Shown: positions 33,673 to 45,262 of the stretch, piece by piece
Layout of the letters: the number at the start of each line of letters is the position of its first letter
How positions within the stretch are numbered: position 1 is the first letter of the stretch
NCBI GenBank assembly: GCA_027919835.1
Contig: JANVFP010000015.1
Coordinates: forward strand, 1,218,117 to 1,282,116
Direction of reading: 5' to 3'
Origin: Lentinula raphanica
Lineage: Eukaryota > Basidiomycota > Agaricomycetes > Agaricales > Omphalotaceae
Length of the DNA stretch: 64,000 bases
The notes under the pieces: generated by a model
Database searches by the model: none
What the model saw: the letters and a program-made list of their open reading frames with translations, nothing else
What the model was told of the DNA's origin: nothing
Program-made: the position numbers and the translations under genes

Positions 33673-34718
33673 CATCAGGAAAAACACTCTAGGCCTGGGC
33701 AACTGTGAGTATCTTTGAGGCTCTCTAGAGGGCCTACATGCTTAGGAGAGCTAGAAAGCACTGAGGAAAATGGGCATTTTTTAGGCAACCTCAAAGGAAT
33801 ATACTTTGATCTGAGAGCACCTCAAGAAATGGCTAATTCCTAGAGACTCTGAAAGTGCCTCAATGGCCTAGGTTGCTTAGGTAACCCAGGTCACTAAGCT
33901 GCTTTGAAGTGCTTTGAGGATCTTTGAAAATTTTTGAGGGTCTTTGAGGATCTTTGAGGATCTTTGAGGATCTTTGAGAGTCTTTGCAGAGCTTTTAAGC
34001 AACTTTTAATATCACATTAAATAAAGAAAACATCACCCAAATAGGAAATTACATAAGTGCATTGCAGAACTTTCTTAATCTAGAAGATACATGCATCAAA
34101 AATTCCAATTGACAACTTTGACAAGATCTTGTTTCAATGATATATTTGGCCTGCCACCGTGAACCATGTACAATCAAAAAATTTGTCACATGGTCAAAAC
34201 ACATCTATAGCTATATTAACTACATGTCTACATGTTGTATATGTTATCATATCTCAAAGAAGGATGTTATATATAACATTTATAGATTAGATTCTCTATA
34301 TAATTTGGTAATTTAAACAGTACATTACAAAATCTTGTAATTATATAAGTCTTACATAATATAATATGATTAGAAATTACATAATACTAGAATATGAAAT
34401 AGAATAAAATAGAATAGAATGTAATGTGAAATAGAAATAAGAGGAATCAATTGATTTTTATTCATATTTTTGCTTTTGAAAGCATCCCAAAGCACCTCAA
34501 AGATCCTCAAAGACACTCAAAGACCCTCAAAGATCCTCAAAGCACTTCAAAGCACCTCAAAGCACCCCAAAGAATACCTCAAGACTTTCAGGTGGCTGAG
34601 AGTGCCTAGGATTTGGGGGGTATCTTTGCAGGCTTTGGGGGTTCCAAAGCCTTGAAAGGCTCTAGAGGGCCTGAGAGCAGCTTTTAGTGGCTGAGGGCTC
34701 AGTACATTTTTCCTGATG
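33673..34718. mobile_element. CATCAGGAAAAA-type fold-back TIR element, copy 1 (1046 bp)
   Basis: The element starts CATCAGGAAAAAC and ends TTTTTCCTGATG, a 12-bp terminal inverted repeat. The left arm carries a CTTTGAGGAT minisatellite (about 33900-33990). The right arm carries its complement, CTCAAAGATC (about 34490-34575), so the arms can fold on each other. The centre is AT-rich and non-coding. A nearly identical element lies at 54452-55511. Confidence 0.8.
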
Positions 34719-35233
34719 ACTCCGGGGTCCTCTCAAGAGTCAAACCTAGTATTGAGGGCTTCAAACCTTCTCAATGGTTGCACTGACCCAGCAACTCTGC
34801 CTAACCATGATTCTGCAAATAGCCCAGACTCGGATGAGGGCAACACTGAATTAAATAAAAAGTATGTAGGAGATTTTCTTCATCCTTGTTGTGCAGATGC
34901 CGCGGCGCGTAGCGGCGCGGTTCAAATAATCTGGATTTATTCCGTTTTAGGAACACTATCCATTCTCAGCAGAAAACGGCAAACCGGATACCTCGGTATC
35001 CGAGAGATAGTGTTCCAAATATGGATTTTTGAGGTGAATTCTTTGCATCAATTGTAACATGCATCTCACATTGGTTCAGCGGTCTACTACTGGTCTATGT
35101 GATGCCTTATGGTAGCATTGAGCTGATAGTGTAGAAATAATGGTATAGAATACAGTAAAGCTCTAGTGGCTCTACCGACAGGAACACCAACGGTGGTTCT
35201 ACTCCTGCGAACACCGACAGAGTCTCTACCCCC
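34719..35233. other. Spacer with a 25-bp sequence repeated in inverse orientation at 38048
   Basis: 35140-35164 matches 38048-38072 perfectly on the opposite strand. About 34954-35014 is a hairpin with GGAACACTATC and GATAGTGTTCC arms. The open frame at 34716-35057 has no recognisable domain. Confidence 0.4.
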
Positions 35234-36987
35234 ATGAACACCGACAGCATTTCCACTGACACAAATACCGCCGACGTCTTGGCTGGCACGAATGCCTCAG
35301 ACACTGGCATTGGTCACTCTAGTGCTGGTCAAGCTTCACCTCAGGTCCCTGCGGCTTCTGCCTCTGCTTCGAAGAAAAAGCGCTCAGAGATGGGGCCAGC
35401 AGAAAAAGCAGCCTATCGCAAGGCTTCAGCTGCTCGAGCTGAAAAGCTCAACGCTGACCTCGAAGAGTTTCATCAAAACCAAGATTCAATGATAGCCAAA
35501 ATCGCTGAAGATAACGAGATCTCTATCCAACGCGTCAAGCGACTTGTATATCATACGACACAATCGTCTAAAAAAAAGAAAGCAAGTGATCACAACGTCC
35601 TTGTTTTCATCAAGTCCCAAGAAGTAAACGCTGGTATGCTCTCCGTTGAACTGTAGTTGCTCAGCAAATTCTGATGTCTTTGACATAGGCCGTGCCAAAG
35701 GATCCAGGGAACCATTGAAGCGACTCCACGAGCTTGTGAAAGAGGACGAGGAGCTCCAGCAGATGGCTGAGGATCCCGAAGAGATGTCTCATCTTTGTGA
35801 ACAATACGACAAGTATCAAGAAGAGAAGAAGCTCAAGTCGATCCGAATCAGCAAAACGGCACAGGCTAGAATGGTTGCTTCGAAAATCAACGAGTTCCAG
35901 GAAAATGTACGTTGGTTATGTAGTTTTCAACCATGATACTAACGCTCCCACTATCCAGGCAACCTTCATGGCTGAAGCCGCCGACATTGCTAGCTTCGGT
36001 CTTGTTGTCCGTGGAAGTTTTGAATCCACGGTCACTTCATCATTCTGGGGTCACGGCCCTGTTGATGAGTTCTTCCGCAAGACATTCAACAAGGGCGTTC
36101 AGGATATCCTGGATCTGTTTCAAGCTTATGTCTGCACCGCTGAAAAGAGTACGTGTCTATTTCAACTCCTTGGCGCTTCAGCAGTATGTTGATTGCACTC
36201 ATAGTGGGAACTCAGAAACTTTACCAGTCAGAAATGCTGGCGGAAATTGTTCGTTTGATTAGCCAGGGGCTCCGTAAGTTTAGACCATGCATTTATAGCT
36301 GACAATGCTGAATGGTCTTTTGCTAAAGGTGAAATTACGGGTATCTCCGATCTAACAATGAGCTACAGCAAATACGACAAGCTTATTGTTATCCCTTATA
36401 AAGTGAGGCTCCTTGGCTGGCCGGAGGACGTTCCATTCAGCTATCCCCACAAACTCCACGCTGAAGAGATCAAAATCCTCTTTGACTCTCTCGTTAGCGG
36501 CGTCACCCATTGGCAGCGAATGGCAGCCTTTGAACATCGCCGGTACCTCACTGAGCTCGAGAAGGATGGCAAACTTGATAGCCAGCATTGTCCAACCCGC
36601 AGCGATGCAGGAAAATCTCACAAAAGGCGCCACACCCATGACGATGATAGCAACAGCGACGATGAGCATCCACGCAGCTCGAAGAAAGCCAAGCTTGCGC
36701 ATCGATCAAAGTCGGGTCGTGAAGGTGGTGCCAACAAGAGAGCTGGAAATGATGGTGGGACCTCTAAGAAGACAAAGGGAGGTGAGAAAACGTCGAAGAA
36801 AACGTCGAAGAAGACACCAAAACATGCAGTAACGTCAGACAAAGGCAAAGGCAAGGCCAAGGCGGGTGCTGGAAGGAAGAAGAAGTCGTTTATCGTTGAC
36901 AGCGATGAGGAGGAGGCTCAGTCTAGTGATGACTCGGGTCACAGCAGTGACAATTTTAATAGCGACATGTCAGATGTTGATGACTGA
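35234..36987 (+). CDS. Unknown protein of 511 residues, five exons
   Basis: Exons are 35234-35633, 35689-35906, 35959-36148, 36205-36273 and 36329-36987, with frames joining cleanly across phase 1 and phase 2 introns. The N-terminus is low complexity (Ser/Thr/Ala), then a basic segment and a charged helical stretch. The centre has a segment around GWPEDVPFSYPHKLHAEEIK with MSYSKYDKLIVIPYKVRLL before it; I recall this as typical of multicopy hypothetical proteins in mushroom genomes. The C-terminus is Lys-rich with SDDEHPRSSKKAK and an acidic Ser/Asp tail, suggesting a nuclear location. No enzyme domain is recognised. The gene is intact although its surroundings are full of mobile elements. 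Confidence 0.7.
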
Positions 36988-37470
36988 TGTATTTTCCCTG
37001 CATTTGGCTACCTATGTTATATTGTATGCCTTGAAATTGATCTGAATGTTTCCTGCTGACTATCATGTATAATAAGAGCTTGGGCAATGAGCATTGACAT
37101 CGTTGATGGCAGTGTCCGGAGAGTCCGGAACATCCCGTGACTACCCGAGGTCATCACCCACCCTCTCTGACTGATTTCTACCCTAAGTCAACCACCCTTT
37201 ATCCACCTAGGCCAGATTGACCTTAACCCCTTCTGTACAAGGCATTGTACGCACAGTACAACACTTTTGTACAAGCCTGGTTTAGGGCTGTACAGGTGCT
37301 TCGTCGCCCCACAATCTTTGCAATGGGCAGAATTGAACCACTCTTTTTCTTATAATAAGACCATATTTGTGCTGTACCAATATCAGTACCTGTCAATGCT
37401 TTTTTGACCACTTGAGCTTTGCATCTTGTTTCCTCACAAGAGTGACTGCTCACTCAAGAGAGGACCCCGG
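36988..37470. other. Spacer without a supported gene
   Basis: A - strand open frame at 37223-37453 is isolated and has no start context or domain. Nothing else is seen. Confidence 0.3.
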
Positions 37471-37861
37471 AAGCTCCTGCAGAACCCCGCCCGAATTAGC
37501 GTACTTTGGGACCTGATTTTGGCATTTTCCTTGTCCGGAATTAGCGTACTTGAGGCCGGCTGAAGAAGGTCCTTGTCCTCTTTAGCGTACTCGAAGCCGA
37601 ATTTGGAAGGGTCTAGGCAGGAAGGCAGGCCTCCGAGGGGAACATGTCAAAGATTTCTGAGTAAGCACTGATCATTTTTTGACATTCTGCTCATGCTTTT
37701 GGGATGTTTTGACAATTTTGAGCGATTTTTGACTATTTTTGGCTATTTTCCCTGTATTTTTGGCAGCCACGTAACTAATCCTTGTCCGAATAAGCGTACT
37801 TGAGGCCAAAAACATAGCGTACTTGAGGACCCTTGGGGCGGGCGGGGTTCTGCAGGAGCTT
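37471..37861. mobile_element. MITE with AAGCTCCTGCAGAACCCCGC ends (391 bp)
   Basis: The two ends form an inverted repeat of 23 bp or more. Five copies of TAGCGTACT (three followed by TGAGG) lie in the subterminal parts, which is how transposase-binding sites are arranged. Nothing is coded. The target duplication is unclear. Confidence 0.75.
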
Positions 37862-38071
37862 GATGCTGGAGTTCCCTAGAACATCTGGGTACGAGATTAA
37901 GGCTGCATAAGGTTCGGAGCGCTTGAGCGTCAAAAGCCCAAATGTGTAAGCTTAAGTTTTGGCTCGATAGCGATGCTGGTGGGGAAAATTAAAATAATTA
38001 AAGAATTCCTAAAAAGGAAAGAGAAAAAAAAAAGAAAGAGAAAAGCAAGAGCTTTACTGTATTCTATACCA

Positions 38072-39505
38072 TAGATTGCACACATAGAGAACAGGATATT
38101 GAAGTAATCTTCATGTTTACGAGTTGCTGTGCTATGAAGGTTGAAATGACACGTTCCATAGCAGCAGCCCTGAAACATACGACGAATGCTTGAGTTATCT
38201 GACAAAATTCTGTTTAGAAGGCTTGAGAGGAACCGATGAAGAGCTGGGAAAAAGGCGGCGAGGCCACAGTCAACGTAGCGCGCCACTCGCTGAATGGCAG
38301 GGTCATCGAGCACCTTCTGGACCAGCTCAGCATTGTGAGCCGTGTTTGCATAGTTGCTGGGGCGGAGCTTTCCTCCACCAAACCCACAACCAGCTGGAAG
38401 GGTAACGTACTCACCCCTTCGATGAGACGCCGAGGCCCGAGCGTGCATATGAAGCCACTCTAGGCGCTGATCTACACTCTCCATGTTATCTATCCAGCTC
38501 GTTCCACGGGGCCGAGCGAGCAGCAGCATAAGTCGATGACCTTCATCAGTGCGAACAACCCAGCTCACGCTCCCGTCCCATTCGATGAGACGGAGGCCAG
38601 ACAGTGCAAAGACGTCCCGGTTTGCAATAATCTGTGGGCTTGGCGTATGCGTCTTCCGGGGAGCAGACCAAGCACTTCGTTGAAAAACCACAACTGCGGC
38701 TGCCGTCTCCGGCTGGGCTTCAGCTGTTCTTCGCCGAGCAATAGCCTTCAGGGAAGATCCCTCAGCTTTCTGCTGAGCAATCCGGACGGTTAGCTGCCGA
38801 GCGCGGTACTTGGCCTTTTGACACTGCTTACCAGGAGTTACGACACTTGACATTGAGGGCGAAAGGGTGGTTGAAGAAGATGCCTTGAGCCGTTTGGGTG
38901 AGGGGCCTGACCAAGGTTCAGCCACGGTGAGGGAGGAGGTCGAAAAGAGGTTTGAAAAAGGTTGAGGGCCACGAGGACCTATGCCCTGAGGAGGAGGCCG
39001 TGAGCTGCCCATTTCAGCCGGAGGTACGATTTCGTCTGTGTCGCTGAGAAGGTATGCAGCCTCCTGTTTCTGAAGGCCAGATGAGAGTAGCGAAGAGGTA
39101 TTGACGGTTGTCAGAACCACGTCTGGGCCGCAGGAAAATTCGCTGTACTCTCTCTTGCTTCGAAGAACGCGAAACCCAACTAAAGAAGCAAAGCGCGGTT
39201 AGCGTTGTGCCTGAAAATCGCCGAAACATTCGGAAAACGCGTCTAAGCGCGACTCTACCCACACCCAAGCGCATGCGAACACCCTCCACTTCCCCAAGGA
39301 CGGGGTGGTGACCGTGCCCAGATGCTGGACACGTCCAGCTCATAGAGCGACCTATGAGCTGGCGGTGTAGGCATGCAAGCGGTGTAGGAGGCAGATAGAA
39401 GACAAAAAAGAATGCATTTGACTCACATCCTGAACTCTTGTGAGTCTCCAGCCCACCTCCAACTCCCTCTTCATCCTGACCTCGAGCCCTCTTTCTACCG
39501 GCCAT
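38072..39505 (-). pseudogene. TET/JBP-type 2-oxoglutarate-Fe(II) dioxygenase, truncated after the HxD motif
   Basis: On the - strand exon 1 is 39505-39427 and exon 2 runs from 39179 (intron 247 bp). The protein starts MAGRKRARGQDEEG. The conserved part includes HRRGEYVTLPAGCGFGGG, then RVARYVDCGLAAFFPAL and KHEDYFNILFSMCAIYG. By comparison with the TET/JBP-like family expanded in Agaricomycetes, HED (codons 38107-38115) is the iron-binding HxD. The second His and the 2-oxoglutarate-binding Arg would lie further on. The gene instead breaks off at 38072, where a repeated 25-bp sequence begins, and the frame continues only into unrelated hydrophobic sequence to 37930. Members oxidise methylated bases in DNA; this copy cannot be active as it stands. 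Confidence 0.62.
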
Positions 39506-39683
39506 GCAAAGAAAGAGGAGAGAGATGAGATGTAGAACAAAAGTCGCAACATGTCATGTTTTTGTTGAACCTGATTTGTCAGCTCGCGTGACTCAACCAC
39601 GTGACCAATTCAACGCGTGAACTCCAGGTTCTGAGCAACACTAACGAGGATATGAAGGGTGCAATTCAATGCTTCGTTGGATA
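39506..39683. other. Upstream flank of the TET/JBP-like fragment
   Basis: No gene is seen. The AGATCT-rich Gypsy segment begins just to the right. Confidence 0.35.
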
Positions 39684-41808
39684 GATCTAATGACCTAGTG
39701 ACTTTATCACTGAACACTGATCACCAATATACTTCTTATGTCGTTTGTCAAATGTATTTAAGCGAGGTGTGGGGCGTTGTCAGAGATTCCACATGATCTT
39801 ATACCTTAGAACGAACTGGTAGTCTTAAAAGATCTACTGGATCCGCAATACAGGTCAACAGAGCGAAGTGACACGGAAGTACAGATCTTTTGATCTGGAC
39901 TCGAAGGAGGTGAGTGATCCACTCAAAGGGTTTACAAGGAACGAGAGGACTCGTATAGATCAGACTTTATGACCACACAAATACTATCAGAACCAGGTTG
40001 AAGATCTACTGATCACCAATCACAGGAAACCTTCACAGCTCGTATGGATCACCGATCACCACACGTCTGCTTGAACAGAGCCACCGAAACTCTGAACGCT
40101 CACTTGGAACAACCGAGAACCAAGTCCTCTGTATCTCCACGGTAGGAGTCTACCTTCGATTCAAATCTAGCTGAGACTTTATCAACTGACAAGATATCGG
40201 GCCTAACGAGATGAGAATTTCACAACCACTTTCGAAGACCGCCCGGCTTACAAAGCCTTTACTCCTCACGTATGAGAGCAAAGGTTAGCTAGTCAGAGAA
40301 ACTGGGCACAAAACCTGAACTATATTTTTGTAGGCTACATCCTTAAGTACTTCTACGAATAGATCTGTAGCCAATTTACTATTTTATGGAATAGATCTAT
40401 AGATTTGAGAGAACGGAGTCCGAGATCTGATACAAATAAGGAAAGATAGGACGAGAAACGATACAAACACCAGAGAAACAGAGAGTAAAAAGGATAAAAA
40501 CAAGTAAAATGTCCATTTCTGGTGGTCCTTCGTTGAGATCTAGTTGCCTGACCTTCGAATCCGGACCTGGTCTGTGCGTCCATCCACATGCTGGTGGTTA
40601 AAGGGCACGGATAAGCTCCTGCACAGGTAACTCAAACGTTTCCTCATTTGATTCCGCTATGTGAATGGTTGTATGCCTCTCCAACTGAATGGGAGTACAT
40701 ATAAAGGGGGGAAACCTGTCCCAATAGGTTCGTTTGGCTTCTAGCTTTCCAACGATATGCATATATCGAATAGATCCAGAGGTTTAACAATGGTGAAGTC
40801 GAAAGATCTACCCTTGCAACACTCCTGGTCAAAGCTGTACATCTCAGGCGTCTATTTCCCATTTAGGAAACGTCCACATGTAACTGGGATGATACACTTT
40901 GGTTGTTTCTCCGTTTAGTCACATTCCTGCGACCTGATCCATCCCGAAACTCGATCTAAGTGAACAGATCTGTTGAGTCTGGGCCTTGAATAATCCATCC
41001 CCACTGGTAATACGAATAGATCTATTGGTTCTAAGCTCGTCTCGGTGCAGTATCATACTCAGTTGGCCGTTAGGCGTTGAAAACCAAGTTGATAATCCCT
41101 TGATAGCTCATATCAGAGGTGGCTTTGTCTTGAAGGACTCCCCGACCAAGGGACTCGAGTGTTAACTCTTATTATTCATCAGGATGTGGTTTCCTGTCTG
41201 GATCTGACGTCCTGGCATTAACATGATACAAGTTTGACTGTCAGCTCGGGCTCACTACAGTCCTTTAGTACTCTACAAGGCTCTAATCGTTAAAATTAGG
41301 CCATTGCATGCCTGCACGCAAAATGGGCGTATTATCTCCCCCAAACTAAAGATCTGACCGTCCCCGGTCATCTGGTTGGGTAGACAGGCTCGTACCTCCC
41401 TTGGGAGTGTGGTACTGCAACTGATCCGAGCTTTTGGATTGATCTCTTCGATATCCCAATGGTATTCCCACTCATTAACGCTATAGATCTGTTCGGTTGC
41501 CTCGGGATCAACTGATGATAATTAAACCCGCGGCTAACTCGATAGAAGCACTTAATTTCCGAGTGTGATTATCAAGAGATCTAATCACAACATCCTGTAA
41601 CTTCACAAAGTCCATTTCTTCGACCTTTGTAAGTATTACAGTCTTCCTACTATTCTTAGAATTTTCCCAGTGGCTTATTACGTCCTGGGAAGTTCTTAAG
41701 AACCGTGGATAAAAGGCTGCCGGACTTCGAAAAATTTCTCTAAGTCCGCTTTCTTTCTTTCTCCCACTTCCACATTGTCTTTCAACTGATCCTTTCTCTA
41801 TTATCGCT
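39684..41808. other. Non-coding left part of the AGATCT-rich element
   Basis: No long open frame is convincing. TAGATCT words recur throughout. A TATTTAAG near 39756 and the pyrimidine-rich tract before 41809 may be promoters. An LTR is expected here but no border was recognised. Confidence 0.35.
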
Positions 41809-44452
41809 ATGTCGTCGCGTACAGCTGGATCTTCGTCCTCACGAAAGCAATACACCGTCCGAGAACTACGTAGCAAGGCTCCAGCTCCCGATGACCTCAA
41901 GTTCAACGCTCAACTTTGTGCTCGCGATAGCCTGACTTCCAAGAAGCCAGTGCTATTCCTCCCAGCCTCCAAGCGTGAATGCGACATCCTTCGGCAAGCC
42001 TGGCCTTCTCATAATAACTCTTTCGACTCTGCCTTCTCTCTTAAACTTTACTCCGACCCAGAACCGACCACATTCCCTAATTCGCCTACCCCGGGCTATA
42101 AAAGCCAGATTCCAGAGACCTTTTATCCCAAGCTGCTTGTTCAGTTCGTGGAGGACTTCAGTCGAGGAGCGGTATGCCGCGAAGAAGGATTCATGCTCTA
42201 TCAGGCTCTTAACGTCGTGCAAGATGCTCTAGCCGACGTTATGGACAGTCCTAAAGCCAAGACCAAGGACGCTCTCCTTTCTATGCTCAAGGAGCCCATG
42301 GTGACCAGCGCCTTGGTAAGTTTCTTTCTTCTACCAAGGGCTTCGACTGACGCGTCGCAGGGTTACTATTGGATATTTTGGCACAAGACCCGATGCTGCC
42401 CGTTGTTCGCGTTGCGATTCATCTGCCTATTTTGTGATTTCTGCAAGAAGGTCCTGACGAAGGCCGAATACGCAACCAAGATCTATAATGAGGACACTCG
42501 ACGGGGATTGGGTGTGGACAAGTCTCTACGCAACAAGACCCGCGTAAGTACACAGTTCTATTCCGCAGATCCTGCCTTTGCTAACATCGCTTATTAGGCC
42601 CTAAAAGGTCCCTCACACAACGTAGCCTCCCTTGCCATCCCTTTGCCGCTCGACCCATCGACCTACGAAGGCCAGTTGCTCATCACCATCGCTCAGGCCG
42701 GAGCCGCGTCCAACGTACTTCACCATCCTGTCACTGGTACAGTTTTGCTGCCTGATCCTAGTGGAGTAGCGGATCTCCCTCCTGCTAGCCCACTTCTCAA
42801 CGCTTTAGAGGACGAGGACTTCGAGAATGAAGGCCCTGCTTCTCCCGAGGAAGAAAACGATGGTCCTGCATCCCCCGCACTAGATCTGGGTGTTGAAGAC
42901 GATGGTGAAACCGAGGTTTCAGAGGATACGGACGCCAAGGACATCTTCAAGGCTCCTAAAGGCAAGGGCAAGGCCAAGGCCTCCAATGGTAAGCTTCAGC
43001 CATCCCCGACCTTTCTGACCCTCACTGACGTTTCCTTCTTACTTCCAGAGTTCCCCGTTCGCAGCAGCCCTCGGGTTCGACATTCCAAGGCTTCAACCGC
43101 CAAGGTCGGTCCTCCTGTTGCCAGTAGACCGATCCCTAAGCCGACGAAACGTGAGCGGGATACTTCCTCTCCTGTCGTGGATGTGGTAAGTTCCCTTATC
43201 ACGTCTTGACCTTGCTTCGTTGCTCACAATCTTTTCTCCCTTAGGAAATGCAAGAACCGTTGCCTAAGAAGGCCAAAACATCCACCGCTTCCGCCAAGAT
43301 TACCAAGGAGTCTCCGCCTCCTCAAGTTGCAGATGCCGCTCCTACTAGGACCGCCAAGGGTTCCAAGTCTTCGGTAGCAATGCAAGATGTGACGATGGAG
43401 CCTGAGGTTCAACTGGAACATAACGATCTCGACACTACGACTCATCATTCCCTCTTCCTGACGAATCCCAACTTCCAAATTAAGACCGCATTCGCAGATC
43501 TTGTAGAGCAAGATTCGGGTGTCAAACGTCGGCCTGAGATGCAAATCCTCCGCTCTTCACCGTGGACGATCGACGACGAGCTCAAGCAGCTGGGCGCCTT
43601 CCTGACCGTAGGTGGAGTCACCTTTTCACTGGACAACCTAGGCCGCTTCGGTCACCTTGTCTCGCGCCGTCTGGTGCATGATGATTCAGACATGGCCGTT
43701 TCCGATCCCGACTTGGCTCCCTCTCTCGACTGCATTTTGTGCCAGGTACGCGGTCTCACCTGTACAGCGGGTTCGCGTCTCGGGGGTCCTTGCCAGGGAT
43801 GCACACAGTCTCACAGAACCTGTCCAAGCGCACTTCATTTGGAGTTGCAATCAGATTTATTGCAGGAACTTCCAAAAGCAGTACAGTCTCTTCCAGGCAG
43901 TAAGTAGTTTCAGGCGTTTCGCATTTCCCTAGCACTGATTTTCATCGTTCATTGTCGTTAGGTTACTCCTTGGCTCTTGCCCGTTTCCAGGCAGGCTTGG
44001 ACCGTTACTTCCGTGCCCAGGAACTTGCTCAAGACATGTTCAACCTGGCTGGCTACAACCTCGCACACCTGGTCCGCGACCTCAAGGTTGCTGGACTGGA
44101 TGCCAACGTGGTTCTCACAGCCTGGGCCAAAGAACACCCAGACGACAAGCTAAGCTACGATGACGCGACCTTACTGGCCACTTTCTTCAACTGGAATTCG
44201 TCCTGCAACCTCTCCGCATATCTCGAGAAACCTGAAGAGATCGAGAAGTTTCAGCACTTCCTGAAGGAGCACAAGCTCGAATCCTCCGCAGATCCTTCCA
44301 CTTCGAGCGAAGCAGTATCCGCACCAGTCGCCTCTCCAGCTGTAGAACTGACGAAAACGTATTCAGCCATGCATGCCTCCAACTGGGACCCTGAGACTGC
44401 TGTAAAGCCTGATGAACCAACCACGCTGGTCTCTGACGAGCAGAAACCTTGA
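41809..44452 (+). CDS. Element-borne protein of 787 residues with a Zn2Cys6-type motif, six exons
   Basis: Exons are 41809-42315, 42361-42543, 42598-42988, 43049-43185, 43245-43899 and 43962-44452; all junctions keep frame. The N-terminal half includes QYTVRELRSKAPAPDDLKF. An acidic Glu/Asp-rich segment and Lys-rich nuclear-localisation-like stretches (GKGKAKA, PLPKKAKTS) follow. In exon 5 six cysteines are spaced CX2CX6CX9CX2CX6C (CILCQVRGLTC then CQGCTQSHRTC), the spacing of fungal Zn(II)2Cys6 DNA-binding clusters. The last exon is helical. The gene runs antisense to the pol of the same element and is intact while pol is broken. It may be a Gag-like or regulatory protein of the element; this is inference. 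Confidence 0.7.
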
Positions 44453-45262
44453 GTAATCCTAGGTTTTCCGTCTCAGATCTCTTGGGTACATGGTTTCGTT
44501 TGAGCGGATCTGTTCGACGGTGCACGTTTCTTGGGCAGGACACTTTTTCATTGGTACATATCTCAATCCGCGGACTCATCTACAGACCCTTAGGGTCACT
44601 ACATACGGACTAAATCTTCTTCAATCACTTATCGTAGCCTATGTAGTCCCCTCTTCGTGGTCTCATTTTGGTACATCTTTACAGACACTTAGGTATCACC
44701 TCTGTAGTCTGATCCAATGCATGGCCTTTGGCCATTTTGATCTTGAAACCTCGTGAGAAAACCACTATAAGTCCACTGAGTTCATGAAGTTTATAGATCT
44801 ATCCTTCGTAGTGTTATTAAAGTAGTCTCTAATAGAAGTCTTTGAAATACGAGTTTCATTGACCCTATTGAACCTCTTTGTAAGAGAAATGAACAGATCT
44901 AGTGTATCCCTTGTTACAGGACCCCTAGATCTGTGAGTATATGCGGAAAACACGAATAGATCCATTCGTTCTTTCGTGCCTTTCGCTTATAAAAATGTTG
45001 GTGGTCACTGCCCTAAGGTCTCTTAATCCTTTGGGCAACTAATGTGAGCTACGTCGGCCTCAGATCTAGTGCTATACATGTTACCCACATGCTTGTTTCA
45101 CTTAGATCACTGACTTTGTAAAATTTTAAAATTTGAAAATTTTCGAAACACAGTGTCCCCTCCCCCAAACTAAAAGCTCAGCAGTCCCTGCTGACTCAGT
45201 CAAGGAAAGTTTTTCGTATAAAACAGCACTGATCTGAGTAGATCCAACTCCCAAACAAAAAT
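44453..45262. other. Spacer between the two passenger genes
   Basis: No gene is seen. It has several AGATCT words and, just before 45263, the GTATAAAACAGCA core-promoter-like sequence near 45216. Confidence 0.4.

Noticed and set aside
34900..34945. GGTTCAAAT after GTAGCGGCGCG considered as a tRNA or pol III gene
   Set aside because: The A and B box spacing is wrong and no cloverleaf can be drawn.
37223..37453. - strand frame of 76 codons
   Set aside because: Isolated; no start context or domain.
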